32,035 nucleotides of DNA. Origin: Eubacteriales bacterium (GTDB lineage Bacteria; Bacillota; Clostridia; Acetivibrionales; JANLFN01). Below, one piece after another: positions 32,008 through 32,035 of the stretch. The notes beneath the pieces were generated by a model that made no database searches, was not told the origin of the DNA, and worked only from the letters and a program-made list of their open reading frames with translations. Position 1 is the stretch's first letter. Each line of letters opens with the position of its first letter. A program made the position numbers and the translations under genes. The DNA lies in the NCBI GenBank assembly GCA_024655885.1, contig JANLFN010000023.1:1-32035 (forward strand). Reading direction: 5' to 3'.

Positions 32008-32035
32008 TATTCCCAGTTCCACAGCCTGAATTCTA

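Overview
The window looks like a Bacillota (Clostridia-type) chromosome: moderately GC-rich, with strong AGGAGG-type ribosome binding sites throughout and ATG/GTG/TTG starts. About 24.6 kb is a damaged, tailed-phage (siphovirus-type) prophage read mostly on the minus strand. The rest is ordinary chromosomal or accessory cargo. No integrase, phage repressor or lysis module is visible, so the prophage is incomplete here.

Reading in the direction of phage transcription (right to left): a sigma-like regulator (24163-24561) sits behind a ribosome binding site buried in a perfect 14-bp hairpin. Next comes a replication block: a small protein, an SNF2 helicase, a coiled-coil protein, a Cys-motif protein, a family A DNA polymerase, a DUF4406-like protein and a primase/SF3 helicase. 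A candidate replication origin follows (CCGTCAAA iterons at 11-bp pitch and a 16-bp inverted repeat, 16095-16274). After it come a VRR-NUC nuclease, a DUF1492/ArpU-like regulator, a terminator, an HNH endonuclease, a palindrome-rich candidate cos region, the small terminase, and a ParB-like/DNA methylase gene.

At the methylase the phage stops abruptly. From about 12.04 kb to about 9.6 kb lies foreign DNA: the C-terminal half of a biotin carrier domain, the 5' part of a sodium-pump decarboxylase beta subunit (oadB type), and an IS701-like element. The genes expected here (large terminase, portal, protease, capsid, connectors) are absent. The phage resumes inside a head-tail gene and continues with the major tail protein, two tail-assembly chaperones with a textbook -1 frameshift signal, the tape measure, Dit, and a tail-associated protein abruptly joined to the second half of a GH18-like protein. 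Toxin-antitoxin genes are inserted at two places: phd/vapC-like at 14.2-14.8 kb, and relBE plus an AbrB-type gene at 7.4-8.2 kb.

Decay or error signs are numerous: three single-base +1 frameshifts (tape measure, major tail protein, transposase), an in-frame TGA replacing an expected Trp in the ParB-methylase gene, a RelB lacking its N-terminus, a PIN toxin with Asp to Asn at the first catalytic position, and several mid-gene junctions. Assembly chimerism or homopolymer sequencing error must be excluded before biological conclusions are drawn.

The right end (25.1-32.0 kb) is chromosomal: an EamA exporter and a B3/4-domain protein divergent from a MocR-type regulator; a DUF3796 membrane protein, XRE regulator and M23 peptidase operon; and a TetR regulator with an MFS exporter.
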